Numbered from the stretch's first letter, positions 8,752 through 17,547 are shown. The stretch: 50,364 nt of DNA from an uncultured Clostridia bacterium (GCA_944367415.1 CALVWN010000051.1:1-50364); one strand, 5' to 3'. Notes: generated by a model not told the origin, from the letters alone. Made by a program: numbers and translations.

Positions 8752-9699
8752 ATGGACGTATCGGTCATTATGATCAATTACAACACGTTCGAACTGACAA
8801 AGAATGCGTTGGAAAGCATTTTCGCACAGACCGAAGGGATCGACTATGAGCTGATCCTCGTGGACAATCTCTCGCCGGACGGTTCGGGCGAAAAACTGCG
8901 CGAGCTGTTCGGGAAAAAGATCGTCTATGTGCAGTCGGGCGGGAACCTGGGCACGAGCAAGGCATTCAATCTCGCGCTGCGGCAGGCGAAGGGAACGTAT
9001 GTCCTCTGGCTGAACACGGACATTCTCATCAAGGAAAACTTCATCAAGAAGCTGTTCGACTATATGCAGAGCGATCCGCACTGCGGCATCTGCGGCGGGA
9101 ATGTGCTCGACTTTGCAGGCAGGCCTGCCCATTCTTTCCGAAAAGTGTTTCCCTGTCTGTGTGAGGAACGCAAGGATAAAAGCCTCGTGCTTGCCGTGCT
9201 GCGCAAGATCTTCCGCAAGCCATTCTTCAATCAGTATAACTATACGAAGGCGCCGATGCAGGTCGGTTATATCACGGGTGCAGACATGATGATCCGCGCG
9301 GATCTGTTTGCGCAGGTGGGCGGCTTTGATGAGGACATCTTCATGTATTCCGAAGAGGTGGAATTTACATGGCGCGCCGTACACGGGGCGGGCGTGACGG
9401 TAATGTCTGTGCCCGATGCGCACATCCTGCACCTGGAAGGGGCGAGTTTCGGCGGGAAACAACGGTACAGCCCCGGCCGCTTTGCGAGCGGCCTGGACGG
9501 TTCCGTCGTGATGTATACCAAGTGTTACGGAGTGAAAACGGCGGTTGCGTATCTGCGCATCCTGCGCCGCGCCTATCGCAAATTCGCCTTTATCGCGGGG
9601 TGTACGGGGATGCGCGAAACAAAAAGAATGTATCAGGAAAAGCGCGCCGCCGTTGAAGAGCGGCTCGCGCGGCTGAAGGCAAAGGAGAATTGCAAATGA
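8752..9699 (+). CDS. Glycosyltransferase family 2 (rhamnosyltransferase-like)
   Basis: A GT-A enzyme of 315 residues. It starts VSVIMINYNTFELTKNAL, followed by LVDNLSPDGS and the acidic LNTDILI segment near residue 87. The second half has TGADMMIRADLF, VGGFDEDIFMYSEEVEFTWR and LHLEGAS, which resemble the rhamnosyltransferase group of GT2. The ATG at 8752 gives the typical N-terminus with GGGAA at 8742-8746. A TTG at 8737 is an alternative in-frame start that would overlap the rmlA stop. The position between rmlA and rmlC supports rhamnose transfer, but the acceptor is unknown. The 3' end overlaps rmlC by 4 bp. Confidence 0.9.
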   Translation: MDVSVIMINYNTFELTKNALESIFAQTEGIDYELILVDNLSPDGSGEKLRELFGKKIVYVQSGGNLGTSKAFNLALRQAKGTYVLWLNTDILIKENFIKKLFDYMQSDPHCGICGGNVLDFAGRPAHSFRKVFPCLCEERKDKSLVLAVLRKIFRKPFFNQYNYTKAPMQVGYITGADMMIRADLFAQVGGFDEDIFMYSEEVEFTWRAVHGAGVTVMSVPDAHILHLEGASFGGKQRYSPGRFASGLDGSVVMYTKCYGVKTAVAYLRILRRAYRKFAFIAGCTGMRETKRMYQEKRAAVEERLARLKAKENCK

Positions 9700-10262
9700 A
9701 CATTATCAAGACGCAGCTTGACGGGGCATTCATCATCGAGCCGCAGGTGTTCGGCGACAACCGCGGCTGGTTCATGGAGACGTATAACGAGAAAAACCTG
9801 CGCGACGCGGGCCTCGACGTGCCCGTGTTCCTCCAGGACAATCAGAGCTACAGCGCGCAGAAGGGCATCGTGCGCGGGCTGCACTGCCAGCTCGCACCCT
9901 ATGCGCAGACCAAACTCATCCGCTGTACGCGCGGCGCCATCGAAGATGTTATCGTCGACATCCGCCGCGGGTCGCCCTCTTACGGTAAACACACCAAGGT
10001 GCAGCTCACGGCGGAAAATAAGCGCCAGCTCTTCATCCCCAAGGGATTTCTGCACGGCTTCGTGACGCTGACGGATGACGTCGAAGTGCAGTACAAGGTG
10101 GACGCTTACTATGCGCGTTCCGCCGATCGCAGCGTGCGTTACGACGACCCCGCGTTCGGCATCGATTGGGGGGTGCAGTCGCCTGTTTTGTCCGAAAAAG
10201 ACAGGAACGCTCCGCTCTTTTCGGAGAGTGACGTCTCGTTTGAGTACGGGAGGAAGGCATGA
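9696..10262 (+). CDS. rmlC: dTDP-4-dehydrorhamnose 3,5-epimerase
   Basis: Third step of dTDP-L-rhamnose synthesis: double epimerisation of dTDP-4-keto-6-deoxyglucose. The 188-residue cupin has FGDNRGWFMETY, the catalytic His63 in RGLHCQ, LFIPKGFLHGF and VQYKVDAYY. I chose the ATG at 9696, which overlaps the previous stop and has AAAGGAG at 9681-9687 8 bp upstream. The TTG at 9690 is too close to that site. The 3' end overlaps rmlD by 4 bp. Confidence 0.97.
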   Translation: MNIIKTQLDGAFIIEPQVFGDNRGWFMETYNEKNLRDAGLDVPVFLQDNQSYSAQKGIVRGLHCQLAPYAQTKLIRCTRGAIEDVIVDIRRGSPSYGKHTKVQLTAENKRQLFIPKGFLHGFVTLTDDVEVQYKVDAYYARSADRSVRYDDPAFGIDWGVQSPVLSEKDRNAPLFSESDVSFEYGRKA

Positions 10263-11113
10263 AGGTACTCGTCACGGGCGTGAAAGGACAGCTCGGCTAT
10301 GACGTCTGCCGCCGCCTGACGGAACGGGGGATCGAGCATCACGGCATCGACATCGACGATCTCGACATCACCGATGCGGACGCGGTGCGCGACTATGTGC
10401 GCGCGTACGCTCCCGACGTCATCATGCACAACGCCGCCTATACCGCCGTCGACCGCGCGGAATCGGAGCCGGAGACCTGCCGCCGCGTCAATGCGCTCGG
10501 CACGGGGTATCTCGCGCAGGCTGCCGCCGCGGCGGGCGCCAAGATCGTGTATATTTCCACCGACTATGTCTTTGACGGGGAAAAGGCGGGGGCGTACCTT
10601 CCGGAGGATGCACCCTGCCCCGTCTCCGTGTACGGGAGCACCAAGGAGGAGGGGGAGCGACTCGTGCGCGCGGCGACGCCGAAGCACTTCATCGTGCGCA
10701 TTTCCTGGGTGTTCGGCGTACACGGGAACAACTTTGTCAAGACCATGCTGCGCCTTTCCGAGACGCACGACACGCTCAACGTCGTCTGCGACCAGGTGGG
10801 TTCGCCCACCTATACGTCCGATCTGGCGGCGCTGCTCGTCGACATGATCGGAACGGAGCGTTACGGCACCTACCATGCGACCAATGCGGGCGTATGCAGC
10901 TGGTACGAGTTTGCCTGCGAGATCTTCCGCCTGGCGGGCAGATCGGTGAAGGTCGATCCCGTCACGACGGAGGAGTATCTGCGTATGGCGCCGCAGCAGG
11001 CGAGACGCCCGAAAAACTCCGTCATGGATCAAGAAAAACTGACCGCGAACGGCTTTGCGCGTCTGCCCGACTGGAAGGACGCGCTGCAGCGCTATCTCGC
11101 GGAGCTGAGGTGA
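10259..11113 (+). CDS. rmlD: dTDP-4-dehydrorhamnose reductase
   Basis: Last step of dTDP-L-rhamnose synthesis, NAD(P)H-dependent reduction. It has 284 residues and the SDR extended fold: the GVKGQLG dinucleotide loop at 7-13, NAAYTAVDRAE, the STDYVFDG segment and the catalytic Tyr125-x3-Lys129 (YGSTK). ISWVFG and DQVGSPTY are also typical of RmlD. The gene is coupled to rmlC by a 4-bp overlap and followed after four bases by a GT2 gene. Confidence 0.97.
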   Translation: MKVLVTGVKGQLGYDVCRRLTERGIEHHGIDIDDLDITDADAVRDYVRAYAPDVIMHNAAYTAVDRAESEPETCRRVNALGTGYLAQAAAAAGAKIVYISTDYVFDGEKAGAYLPEDAPCPVSVYGSTKEEGERLVRAATPKHFIVRISWVFGVHGNNFVKTMLRLSETHDTLNVVCDQVGSPTYTSDLAALLVDMIGTERYGTYHATNAGVCSWYEFACEIFRLAGRSVKVDPVTTEEYLRMAPQQARRPKNSVMDQEKLTANGFARLPDWKDALQRYLAELR

Positions 11114-11117
11114 GGGG

Positions 11118-11957
11118 ATGAAGATCGATGCCGTCGTCGTGCTCTACCGACCGAGCGAGGAGAATCTCCGTAACATTGCAGACTATGCCCCGACCGTGCG
11201 CACGCTGTACGTCATGGATAATTCCGATACGCCGGACGAGATCCCCCTGCGGCGTCTGACGGCGCTTGAAAATGTGGTGCTTGTTCCGATGGGGGGGAAT
11301 CGCGGCATTGCTGCAGCTCTGCGGGAGGGGCTGACACGCGCCGTCGCGGACGGCGCGGATTACTGTCTGACGATGGATCAGGACAGCGTCTTCCCGATCG
11401 GGGAATGGGATGCCGTCAAGAGCTATCTCTCTCGCCCGGATGCCGATGACTACGGCGTGATCGCATTGAATATCAACGGCGACGGCAGCAGGAAGGGGCT
11501 GATCGATGTGCGCACCTGGATCACGTCGGGCAACTTCATCAATGTCGGCAACTATCGCCGCATCGACGGCTTCCGTGAGGAGCTGTTCATCGATTCTGTC
11601 GACTTCGATCTCGATCATCAGTTCTATCGGATCGGAAAGAAGATCGCGTATATCGGAGAGATCAGCCTCCGGCACAAAATCGGACAGCCCGTGCAGCGAA
11701 AATTTCTGGGCATCCGGACGGTGACGGTCACCAATCACAGCCCGCTGCGCTGTTATTACCGGTACAGGAACAACTATCTTCTGTATCATGAGGACAAAGC
11801 TTTTTACCGTGCGATCTATCGTGCGGACAAAAAACAACTCGTCAAGATCTTGCTCTTTGAGGCGGACAAGCGGGAAAAGCTGAAGATGATCCGCCTCGGG
11901 ATCCGCCATGCCAAGCAAAAGAAACTCGGGCGTTTGACGCCGAAGGAGACACCATGA
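11118..11957 (+). CDS. Glycosyltransferase family 2 (rhamnosyltransferase-like)
   Basis: A GT-A enzyme of 279 residues. It opens IDAVVVLYRPSEENLRNI and has a MDNSDTPDE segment, MGGNRGIAAALREG, the metal-binding TMDQDS motif near residue 94 and TSGNFINV. The FIDSVDFDLDHQF segment with RHKIGQP further on matches the RfbF-like rhamnosyltransferase group. It sits between rmlD and rmlB, so dTDP-rhamnose is the likely donor. The ATG GGG GGG codons at 11289-11297 create a run of seven G, a shorter and less certain slippage site. The 3' end overlaps rmlB by 4 bp. Confidence 0.9.
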   Translation: MKIDAVVVLYRPSEENLRNIADYAPTVRTLYVMDNSDTPDEIPLRRLTALENVVLVPMGGNRGIAAALREGLTRAVADGADYCLTMDQDSVFPIGEWDAVKSYLSRPDADDYGVIALNINGDGSRKGLIDVRTWITSGNFINVGNYRRIDGFREELFIDSVDFDLDHQFYRIGKKIAYIGEISLRHKIGQPVQRKFLGIRTVTVTNHSPLRCYYRYRNNYLLYHEDKAFYRAIYRADKKQLVKILLFEADKREKLKMIRLGIRHAKQKKLGRLTPKETP

Positions 11958-12976
11958 GCAAATTTCTCGTGACCGGGGGAGCCGGGTTTATCGGCGGAAA
12001 TTTCTGCCACGAAATGACTGCGCTGCATCGGGAGGACGAATACGTCTGCCTCGATGCGCTCACCTATGCGGGCAATATGGAGACGCTCGCGCCCATTCTC
12101 GACAGGCCCAATTTCAAGTTCGTACACGGCAATATCTGCGACAGAGCGCTCGTGTTCGATCTCTTCGAGCGGGAAAAATTTGACTATGTCATCAATTTTG
12201 CGGCGGAGAGCCATGTCGACCGCTCCATCGAAAATCCCCGCATCTTCCTCGAGACGAATATTCTCGGCACGCAGACGCTGATGGACGCCTGCCGCAAGTA
12301 CGGGATCGTGCGCTATCACCAGGTCTCGACGGACGAAGTGTACGGTGACCTTCCGCTCGACCGCCCCGATCTCTATTTTACGGAGGAGACGCCCATTCAT
12401 ACGTCAAGCCCATACAGTGCCTCCAAGGCGGGTGCGGATCTGCTTGTAATGGCGTACCACCGCACCTTCGGATTGCCCGTCACGATCAGCCGCTGTTCCA
12501 ACAACTACGGGCCGTACCATTTCCCCGAAAAGCTCATCCCGCTCGTTATCAAGAAGGCGCTCGCCGATGAGCCGATCCCCGTGTACGGAAACGGCGCGAA
12601 CGTGCGTGACTGGCTGCATGTTCATGATCACTGCACGGCGATCGATCTCATCGTACGCAGGGGCGGCGATGGCGAAGTGTACAACATCGGCGGACACAAT
12701 GAGCGCAGCAATCTCGATGTCGTCAAGACTATTTTACACGCGCTTGGGAAGCCGGAGAGCCTCATTACCTTCGTCAAAGACCGCGCGGGGCATGATCTGC
12801 GCTATGCGATGGATCCGACCAAGATCATGACGCAGCTCGGCTGGAAGCCGAAGTATACCTTTGAAACGGGGATCGGCCCGACCATTCAATGGAATCTCGA
12901 TCATCAGGACTGGCTCTCCAATATCATCTCGGGCGAATATCTTCGATTCATGGAGAAAAATTACAAACGGAGCTGA
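11954..12976 (+). CDS. rmlB: dTDP-glucose 4,6-dehydratase
   Basis: Second step of dTDP-L-rhamnose synthesis: NAD-dependent conversion of dTDP-glucose to the 4-keto-6-deoxy sugar. It has 340 residues. TGGAGFIGGNF (from 7) binds NAD, TDE at 126-128 holds the dehydratase acid/base residues, and Tyr154-x3-Lys158 (YSASK) is the SDR pair. RCSNNYGPYHFPEKLIPL and VYGNGANVRDWLHV are hallmark RmlB segments. The gene is separated from the other rml genes by glycosyltransferase genes but completes the pathway within this operon. Confidence 0.97.
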   Translation: MSKFLVTGGAGFIGGNFCHEMTALHREDEYVCLDALTYAGNMETLAPILDRPNFKFVHGNICDRALVFDLFEREKFDYVINFAAESHVDRSIENPRIFLETNILGTQTLMDACRKYGIVRYHQVSTDEVYGDLPLDRPDLYFTEETPIHTSSPYSASKAGADLLVMAYHRTFGLPVTISRCSNNYGPYHFPEKLIPLVIKKALADEPIPVYGNGANVRDWLHVHDHCTAIDLIVRRGGDGEVYNIGGHNERSNLDVVKTILHALGKPESLITFVKDRAGHDLRYAMDPTKIMTQLGWKPKYTFETGIGPTIQWNLDHQDWLSNIISGEYLRFMEKNYKRS

Positions 12977-12982
12977 CGGCAC

Positions 12983-13996
12983 ATGAACGTATACGACGGT
13001 ACGAAAATATATATTTTCTGTCCCGACCGACTCGTGACCGGAGGGCCGGAGGCGCTTCATCAGCTGCGTTACTATCTGGAGCGGGCGGGATACGACGCCG
13101 TTCTTGTGTATGAGTTTTCGGGAGATCGGCAATGTCCGGAACGTTACCGGGAATATGCGCCTCGCGTGGTCTCTTATGAGGACGTTGCCGACGACGAAAA
13201 AAACATCCTCATCGTTCCCGAAACAGGAACGGCATTTTTGAGGCTGTATCACCGGATGCAGAAATGCATCTGGTTTTTAAGCTGGGGATATTACGCGGAC
13301 GCCGTTGCGCAGAGTGGCGCGGGCAAAGTTTTTCTCAAACGATGCTTCAATCTCTTCCGCCGCAGGCGGGAGCGCAAGTTCCGTTATCCGCTCAAGCCTG
13401 CCGAGATCACAAAGGAGATCGTCTGCTGCTGCGGTTCGCGGTATGCTTATTTGCAGGTCACGCAGGCATTGGGACGCAAAGACGCGGAGATGCTTGTCGA
13501 ACCGATCAGCCTCGATTTCCTGCGGCGCGGGATGGCAGATCATCTCACCTCCGAAGGACGCGGGGATGTCGTGCTGTACAATCCTGCCAAACCGTCGGCG
13601 GTGATGCGGGAGCTTCTTGCGCGCACTGATATCGCTTTTTTTCCGCTCAGGGGCATGACGCCCGACGCGCTGATCGATCGGTATCGCAGCAGTAAACTGT
13701 ACATTGATTTCGGCGAATTCGGAGGGCCGGAGCGCATTCCCAAGGAGGCAGTCTATAATGGAACTTGCCTTTTGGTCGGTCGGAGAAACGCGGCGGAAAA
13801 CACGTTTGACGTCGCGATTCCGGAGCGTTTTAAGATTGCAGATTACACCAATTCTGCGTTGATCGCGGAGCGCATCAAAGATCTCTTGTCGCATTACGAT
13901 GAGGAGATCGGACAGTTTGCCGCCTTCCGCACACAGATCGATGGGTTAGAGGAAAATTTTCTCCGACAGATCAGGCATATTTTTCGGCGGAGATAA
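12983..13996 (+). CDS. Glycosyltransferase-like protein of polysaccharide cluster
   Basis: A 337-residue protein that I do not recognise with certainty. The N-terminus (IYIFCPDRLVTGGPEALHQL) looks like the first Rossmann strand and glycine-rich loop of a GT-B enzyme. Further on, DVVLYNPAKP, IAFFPLRGMTPDALIDRY and YIDFGEFGGPERIPKEA resemble the donor-binding half of GT-B proteins that carry a polysaccharide-cluster 'GPERIPREA' type motif. There is no membrane segment. Base composition is more A+T-rich than in the neighbouring rmlB. It lies between rmlB and the flippase gene, so a role in repeat-unit assembly is likely, but donor and acceptor are unknown. Confidence 0.6.
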   Translation: MNVYDGTKIYIFCPDRLVTGGPEALHQLRYYLERAGYDAVLVYEFSGDRQCPERYREYAPRVVSYEDVADDEKNILIVPETGTAFLRLYHRMQKCIWFLSWGYYADAVAQSGAGKVFLKRCFNLFRRRRERKFRYPLKPAEITKEIVCCCGSRYAYLQVTQALGRKDAEMLVEPISLDFLRRGMADHLTSEGRGDVVLYNPAKPSAVMRELLARTDIAFFPLRGMTPDALIDRYRSSKLYIDFGEFGGPERIPKEAVYNGTCLLVGRRNAAENTFDVAIPERFKIADYTNSALIAERIKDLLSHYDEEIGQFAAFRTQIDGLEENFLRQIRHIFRRR

Positions 13997-14007
13997 GGTC
14001 AGGGGCG

Positions 14008-15561
14008 ATGCAGCAAAAGAGTATCAAGAAAAATTATATCTACAATCTGATCTATCAGATCCTGCTTGTAGTGGCGCCGCTTATCGTGACACCGTACGTC
14101 TCGCGTGTGCTGCAGCCGACAGGCATCGGCACGCAGAGCTATGCGGCGTCCATTGTCTCCTATTTTGCGTTGGTCGCCGTGTTGGGTACCGCCACGTTCG
14201 GGCAAAAGGCGATTGGTACGCTGCAGTCGGATGCGGAGGGACGGAGCAGAAAGTTCTGGGAACTGTTCATCAACCGTCTTGTCATGACAGCGCTCTCCGC
14301 GGCTGCTTATCTCGTCTACGTCTTTGTGCTTGCGCCGAACGATATGATCGTCGCGCTCATCTACGGGATCCAGCTGCTCGGCACCATTGTTGACGTGACA
14401 TGGTTCTTCCAGGGCATGGAGGAGTTCGGCAAGATCTCGCTGAGCAGCATTCTGTTCCGCATCGCCAACATCGTCTGCACTTTCGTTTTTATCAAGACGG
14501 CATCCGACCTCCATCTTTACATTTTCTTTTCGGTCATCTTTGTTGTGGGCGCCAACCTTTCGCTCTGGCTGTATCTTCCCAAATACCTTGTGCGGGTGAA
14601 GGGGATCCGACCGTTTCGTGACCTCAAACAGATCCTCCAGCTCTTTGTTCCTTCGCTTGCGATCCAGGTCTATACCGTGCTCGACAAGTCGATGATCGGT
14701 TGGATGACGGAGGGGACGGAACAGAACGGCTATTACGAACAGGCGGAAAAGGTCGTTAAAATGTCGCTTGCCGTCGTCAGTTCGCTCGGAACGGTCGCCA
14801 TTCCGCGCATTGCGCAAAAGTTCAAGGAGGGCGACGATGAGGCGGTCAAATTTTATATCTATAAGCTGTACCGCTGCGTTCTGCTTGCGGGCATTCCCAT
14901 GATGCTCGGGCTTATCGTCATTTCCGACGTGTTTGTTCCCGTCTTCTTCGGCCCGGGATACGAATCATGCATCCCGCTGCTGTGCGTGTTCAGTCTGCTC
15001 ATGATCTTTATCGGGCTGAACTCTATCACCAATTCACAGTATCTCGTGCCGACTGACCGCCAGAACGTCTTTACCATCGTCGTGGTGATCGGCGCCGTCA
15101 TCAACTGCGCGCTGAATGCCGTGCTTATTCCGCGCTATCAGGCGCTGGGCGCCTGCATCGCCTCCGTCATCGGAGAGTTTTGCGTCATGGCGGCGGGGTT
15201 CTTGTATATCTGGAAAAAGAAACTTTATCGCATCTCGCCCATTTTTACGACTGCCGTCAAATACTGCATTGCGGGGGCGATCATGTTCGTCAGCCTGTTC
15301 TTCCTTAAGCGTGTGCTGCCTGCCTCGCTCTGGGGACTTTTGGCGCTGGTCGGGATCGGCATCGTCATCTATGCCCTTGCGCTGCTCGTGCTGCGTGACG
15401 CGCTCTTTTTAGAGTTGCTCAAAAAGTTCTTCGGTGCGGCGGGGCGCATTTTTCGCAGGCGGGAAAGGGGGAAGACGGAGCTGCAGGCGGATGCGTCGGA
15501 CGCGTCCGAAGCGGATGGCGGAGGGGAGACAACGCAGGAAGACGAGGCGGAAAAGCGGTAA
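14008..15561 (+). CDS. wzx: Oligosaccharide flippase, Wzx family
   Basis: A MOP-superfamily flippase of 517 residues with about fourteen hydrophobic segments. The N-terminus KNYIYNLIYQILLVVAPLIV and TPYVSRVLQPTGIG are typical of Wzx/RfbX proteins, which move undecaprenyl-linked repeat units across the membrane. The last 45 residues or so form a charged, low-complexity cytoplasmic tail rich in Arg, Glu and Asp, longer than usual. It is the last gene of the operon. The intrinsic terminator begins inside the coding sequence and its stem spans the stop codon. Confidence 0.93.
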   Translation: MQQKSIKKNYIYNLIYQILLVVAPLIVTPYVSRVLQPTGIGTQSYAASIVSYFALVAVLGTATFGQKAIGTLQSDAEGRSRKFWELFINRLVMTALSAAAYLVYVFVLAPNDMIVALIYGIQLLGTIVDVTWFFQGMEEFGKISLSSILFRIANIVCTFVFIKTASDLHLYIFFSVIFVVGANLSLWLYLPKYLVRVKGIRPFRDLKQILQLFVPSLAIQVYTVLDKSMIGWMTEGTEQNGYYEQAEKVVKMSLAVVSSLGTVAIPRIAQKFKEGDDEAVKFYIYKLYRCVLLAGIPMMLGLIVISDVFVPVFFGPGYESCIPLLCVFSLLMIFIGLNSITNSQYLVPTDRQNVFTIVVVIGAVINCALNAVLIPRYQALGACIASVIGEFCVMAAGFLYIWKKKLYRISPIFTTAVKYCIAGAIMFVSLFFLKRVLPASLWGLLALVGIGIVIYALALLVLRDALFLELLKKFFGAAGRIFRRRERGKTELQADASDASEADGGGETTQEDEAEKR

Positions 15562-15578
15562 ATTTCCGCCTCTTTTTT
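15544..15578 (+). terminator. Intrinsic terminator of the polysaccharide operon
   Basis: A perfect 10-bp stem (GAGGCGGAAA at 15544-15553 with TTTCCGCCTC at 15563-15572) is followed by a run of T. The left arm overlaps the end of the wzx coding sequence. Confidence 0.93.
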
Positions 15579-15597
15579 GCCTTTTTCAAAAAATCTC

Positions 15598-15626
15598 TTT
15601 ACACGGCGCGGCTTTTGTTATATAAT
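15598..15626 (+). promoter_or_regulatory. Sigma-A-type promoter, short leader
   Basis: TTTACA at 15598-15603 and TATAAT at 15621-15626 are separated by 17 bp. The -10 box ends only 17 bp before the ATG at 15644, so the transcript would have a leader of about ten bases and part of the AAGAGG site (15631-15636) may lie upstream of the transcription start. Confidence 0.8.
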
Positions 15627-15643
15627 GTTTAAGAGGTATCGTT

Positions 15644-16465
15644 ATGCGTATGGTATTCGGTAGTTGGAAATATCTGTTCAAAAATATCTGGTTCTTGCTG
15701 CCGTTTGCCGTGGTGCCGGCAGTCTTTATGGCGCTCTCGCTCGACTATCAGTGCATCCGCGAGGTGTGGCTGAATTTCTTCTCGGGCGATCCGCGGGCGG
15801 AATTTTCCGAACTGTTCCACGCCTGGAGCTTTCTGCGCGTTGACAGCGCGCTCGGACTTGTGTACAGCATCCTCGCCGTCATCGCCGTCATTGCCTCCAT
15901 GTCGCTGCTGCTCGCCTTTGTCGAAAAGCATATGCGCCTCGGCAAGCGGACGATGAGCGGCATCTGGTCACAGTTTCTGAGCAATCTGCCCTCCGTCGTC
16001 TTTTCCGTTCTCATCTATCTCGCCATGTACGAGGCGTGGGCGGTGGTGCTCTCGGCGGTCATGTTCGCCCTGTCGGAGATCTCCGCGACGGCGACCGTCT
16101 ATATCGCAGACGTGCTGTTCATTCTCGTCTTTGCGTTCGTCCTCATCTATCTCGCGTCCATCCTCTATCTCTGGCTGCCCTGCAAACAGATGACGGGGTT
16201 CCGGTTCTTTGAAGCGTTCATCTATTCCTATCGCCTCATGGTCGGCGTGCGCGGACAGCTGCTGCTCTCCTTCGCCGTCTCCGAGGTCGCCATCTTCATC
16301 CTTTTGTGCGGCGGCTGTATGCTCCCTGCGCCCGTGTTCTACCTTGTGGCGTTCGTGTGCTTCATGCTCTTTTATCTGAACTTCTGCGTCCGCATGGAGG
16401 CGCTCTATTTCGAGACGGACAAACTTGACCGCGAAGACTTGCGCCGTCACAAGTGGGAGGTTTGA
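15644..16465 (+). CDS. Integral membrane protein of unknown function
   Basis: A 273-residue protein with about six hydrophobic segments (around residues 16-32, 72-95, 115-140, 150-180, 205-225 and 228-245). The N-terminus is MRMVFGSWKYLFKNIWFLLP. It ends in a charged tail (KLDREDLRRHKWEV). I recognise no catalytic motif. The next gene starts two bases after its stop and encodes another multi-pass protein, so the two probably form one complex. They follow the polysaccharide operon terminator and have their own promoter, so they need not belong to that pathway. An ATG at 15650 is an alternative start. Confidence 0.75.
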   Translation: MRMVFGSWKYLFKNIWFLLPFAVVPAVFMALSLDYQCIREVWLNFFSGDPRAEFSELFHAWSFLRVDSALGLVYSILAVIAVIASMSLLLAFVEKHMRLGKRTMSGIWSQFLSNLPSVVFSVLIYLAMYEAWAVVLSAVMFALSEISATATVYIADVLFILVFAFVLIYLASILYLWLPCKQMTGFRFFEAFIYSYRLMVGVRGQLLLSFAVSEVAIFILLCGGCMLPAPVFYLVAFVCFMLFYLNFCVRMEALYFETDKLDREDLRRHKWEV

Positions 16466-16466
16466 A

Positions 16467-17483
16467 ATGCGTTTCAGAAATGCCGTCTACATCACTGCAG
16501 ACAACTATTCGAGCGCCTTTAAGCTGCTCTTATACCGTCTCATCGTCGGCGTGCTCACCTTCAGTCTCGTCTATGTCATTCTGCGCCTTTCGCTGAGCGT
16601 CATCATGACGAGCGCCGAACTGCACACCATCCGCGACCTCATCGGTGATTTCTTCCGTGCGCTTTTCGGCGGGAATTCCGCGCGTCTCGAGACGTTTCAG
16701 GACGATTTCAAGGTCGCGCTCACCGATTTTCTGACCCTTGTCACGAGCAACGGCGGGGCGATCGCGGGCGCCGTGGTCGGCGTCTGCCTCATGTACATTC
16801 TCTCGCGCTTTCTCAACGGACTCTGCCACTTTACCGCTGCGAGCATCATGCACGACCGCATGAGCGTGTTTGCGCGCACGAGCTTCTCCGCTGCCTTTTT
16901 CCGCAATCTGGGGAGCGCCGCGCTCTACGAAGTCATGTATGTTCCCATCTCTTTCGTCTATGACGCGCTCTCGCTGCTCGTGTGCTGGTTTCTCTTTTTC
17001 TACCTGCCTTCCTTTTTGCCCTCGTGGGGATTCCTCACCATCATCCTTGCACTCTCGCTCACGATCGCGGTGTATATCTGTCTGCAGTCGCTCAAGATGA
17101 CGCTCATCTCGGCGTGGATCCCCGCCGTTCTGACGGGGAAGGCGAGCGTGGGGAAGGGGCTTCGCCTCTCGCTGCACAGCGTGCGGCCCTTCTGGAAGCG
17201 GTTTGTCAGCTATCTCACGGCGAACTATCTCATCGTCGTCGTCAACGTGGTGTTCGGGCTTGCGACGCTCGGCAGCGCGCTGCTCATCACCGTTCCGCTG
17301 AGCTTCTTGTTCCTGCTCGCGCTGCAGTGCGTGCATTTCTATGAGGACAACGGAATGAAGTATTTCATCTCGGTACACAACATCGCGGGGGCGGAGGGCG
17401 TGCCCGCGCAGGAGATCGATACGTCGGAGGACAGCCTCGAGGAACTCAACAAGAAGATCAACGAGGAGCCCGACAAAAAATGA
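16467..17483 (+). CDS. Integral membrane protein of unknown function
   Basis: A 338-residue protein with about six membrane segments, a central pair of long hydrophobic stretches (around 165-215) and an acidic C-terminal tail rich in Glu and Lys. The start ATG at 16467 follows GGGAGG at 16455-16460. An upstream extension in the same frame lies inside the previous gene and is not likely. It shares the general architecture of the upstream protein (N-terminal basic stretch, about six membrane spans, soluble tail), which suggests a partner or distant paralogue. No enzymatic motif is visible. Confidence 0.75.
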   Translation: MRFRNAVYITADNYSSAFKLLLYRLIVGVLTFSLVYVILRLSLSVIMTSAELHTIRDLIGDFFRALFGGNSARLETFQDDFKVALTDFLTLVTSNGGAIAGAVVGVCLMYILSRFLNGLCHFTAASIMHDRMSVFARTSFSAAFFRNLGSAALYEVMYVPISFVYDALSLLVCWFLFFYLPSFLPSWGFLTIILALSLTIAVYICLQSLKMTLISAWIPAVLTGKASVGKGLRLSLHSVRPFWKRFVSYLTANYLIVVVNVVFGLATLGSALLITVPLSFLFLLALQCVHFYEDNGMKYFISVHNIAGAEGVPAQEIDTSEDSLEELNKKINEEPDKK

Positions 17484-17495
17484 CATCGGCAATGA

Positions 17496-17515
17496 CGGCG
17501 CGCTGCGGCGCGCCG
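17496..17515 (+). other. GC-rich hairpin without T tail
   Basis: CGGCGCGC and GCGCGCCG form a perfect 8-bp stem around a 4-base loop between the membrane protein gene and the second phosphoglucomutase gene. No T tract follows, so it may stabilise or partly attenuate the transcript rather than terminate it. I see no clear promoter in this gap. Confidence 0.45.
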
Positions 17516-17547
17516 AAAGCATAATTGTATTGTAAGGAGTGGAAGAT

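Noticed and set aside
11113..11124. Possible frameshift between rmlD and the GT2 gene
   Set aside because: Both proteins have normal ends and a normal start with its own upstream GAGG. The gap is simple operon spacing.
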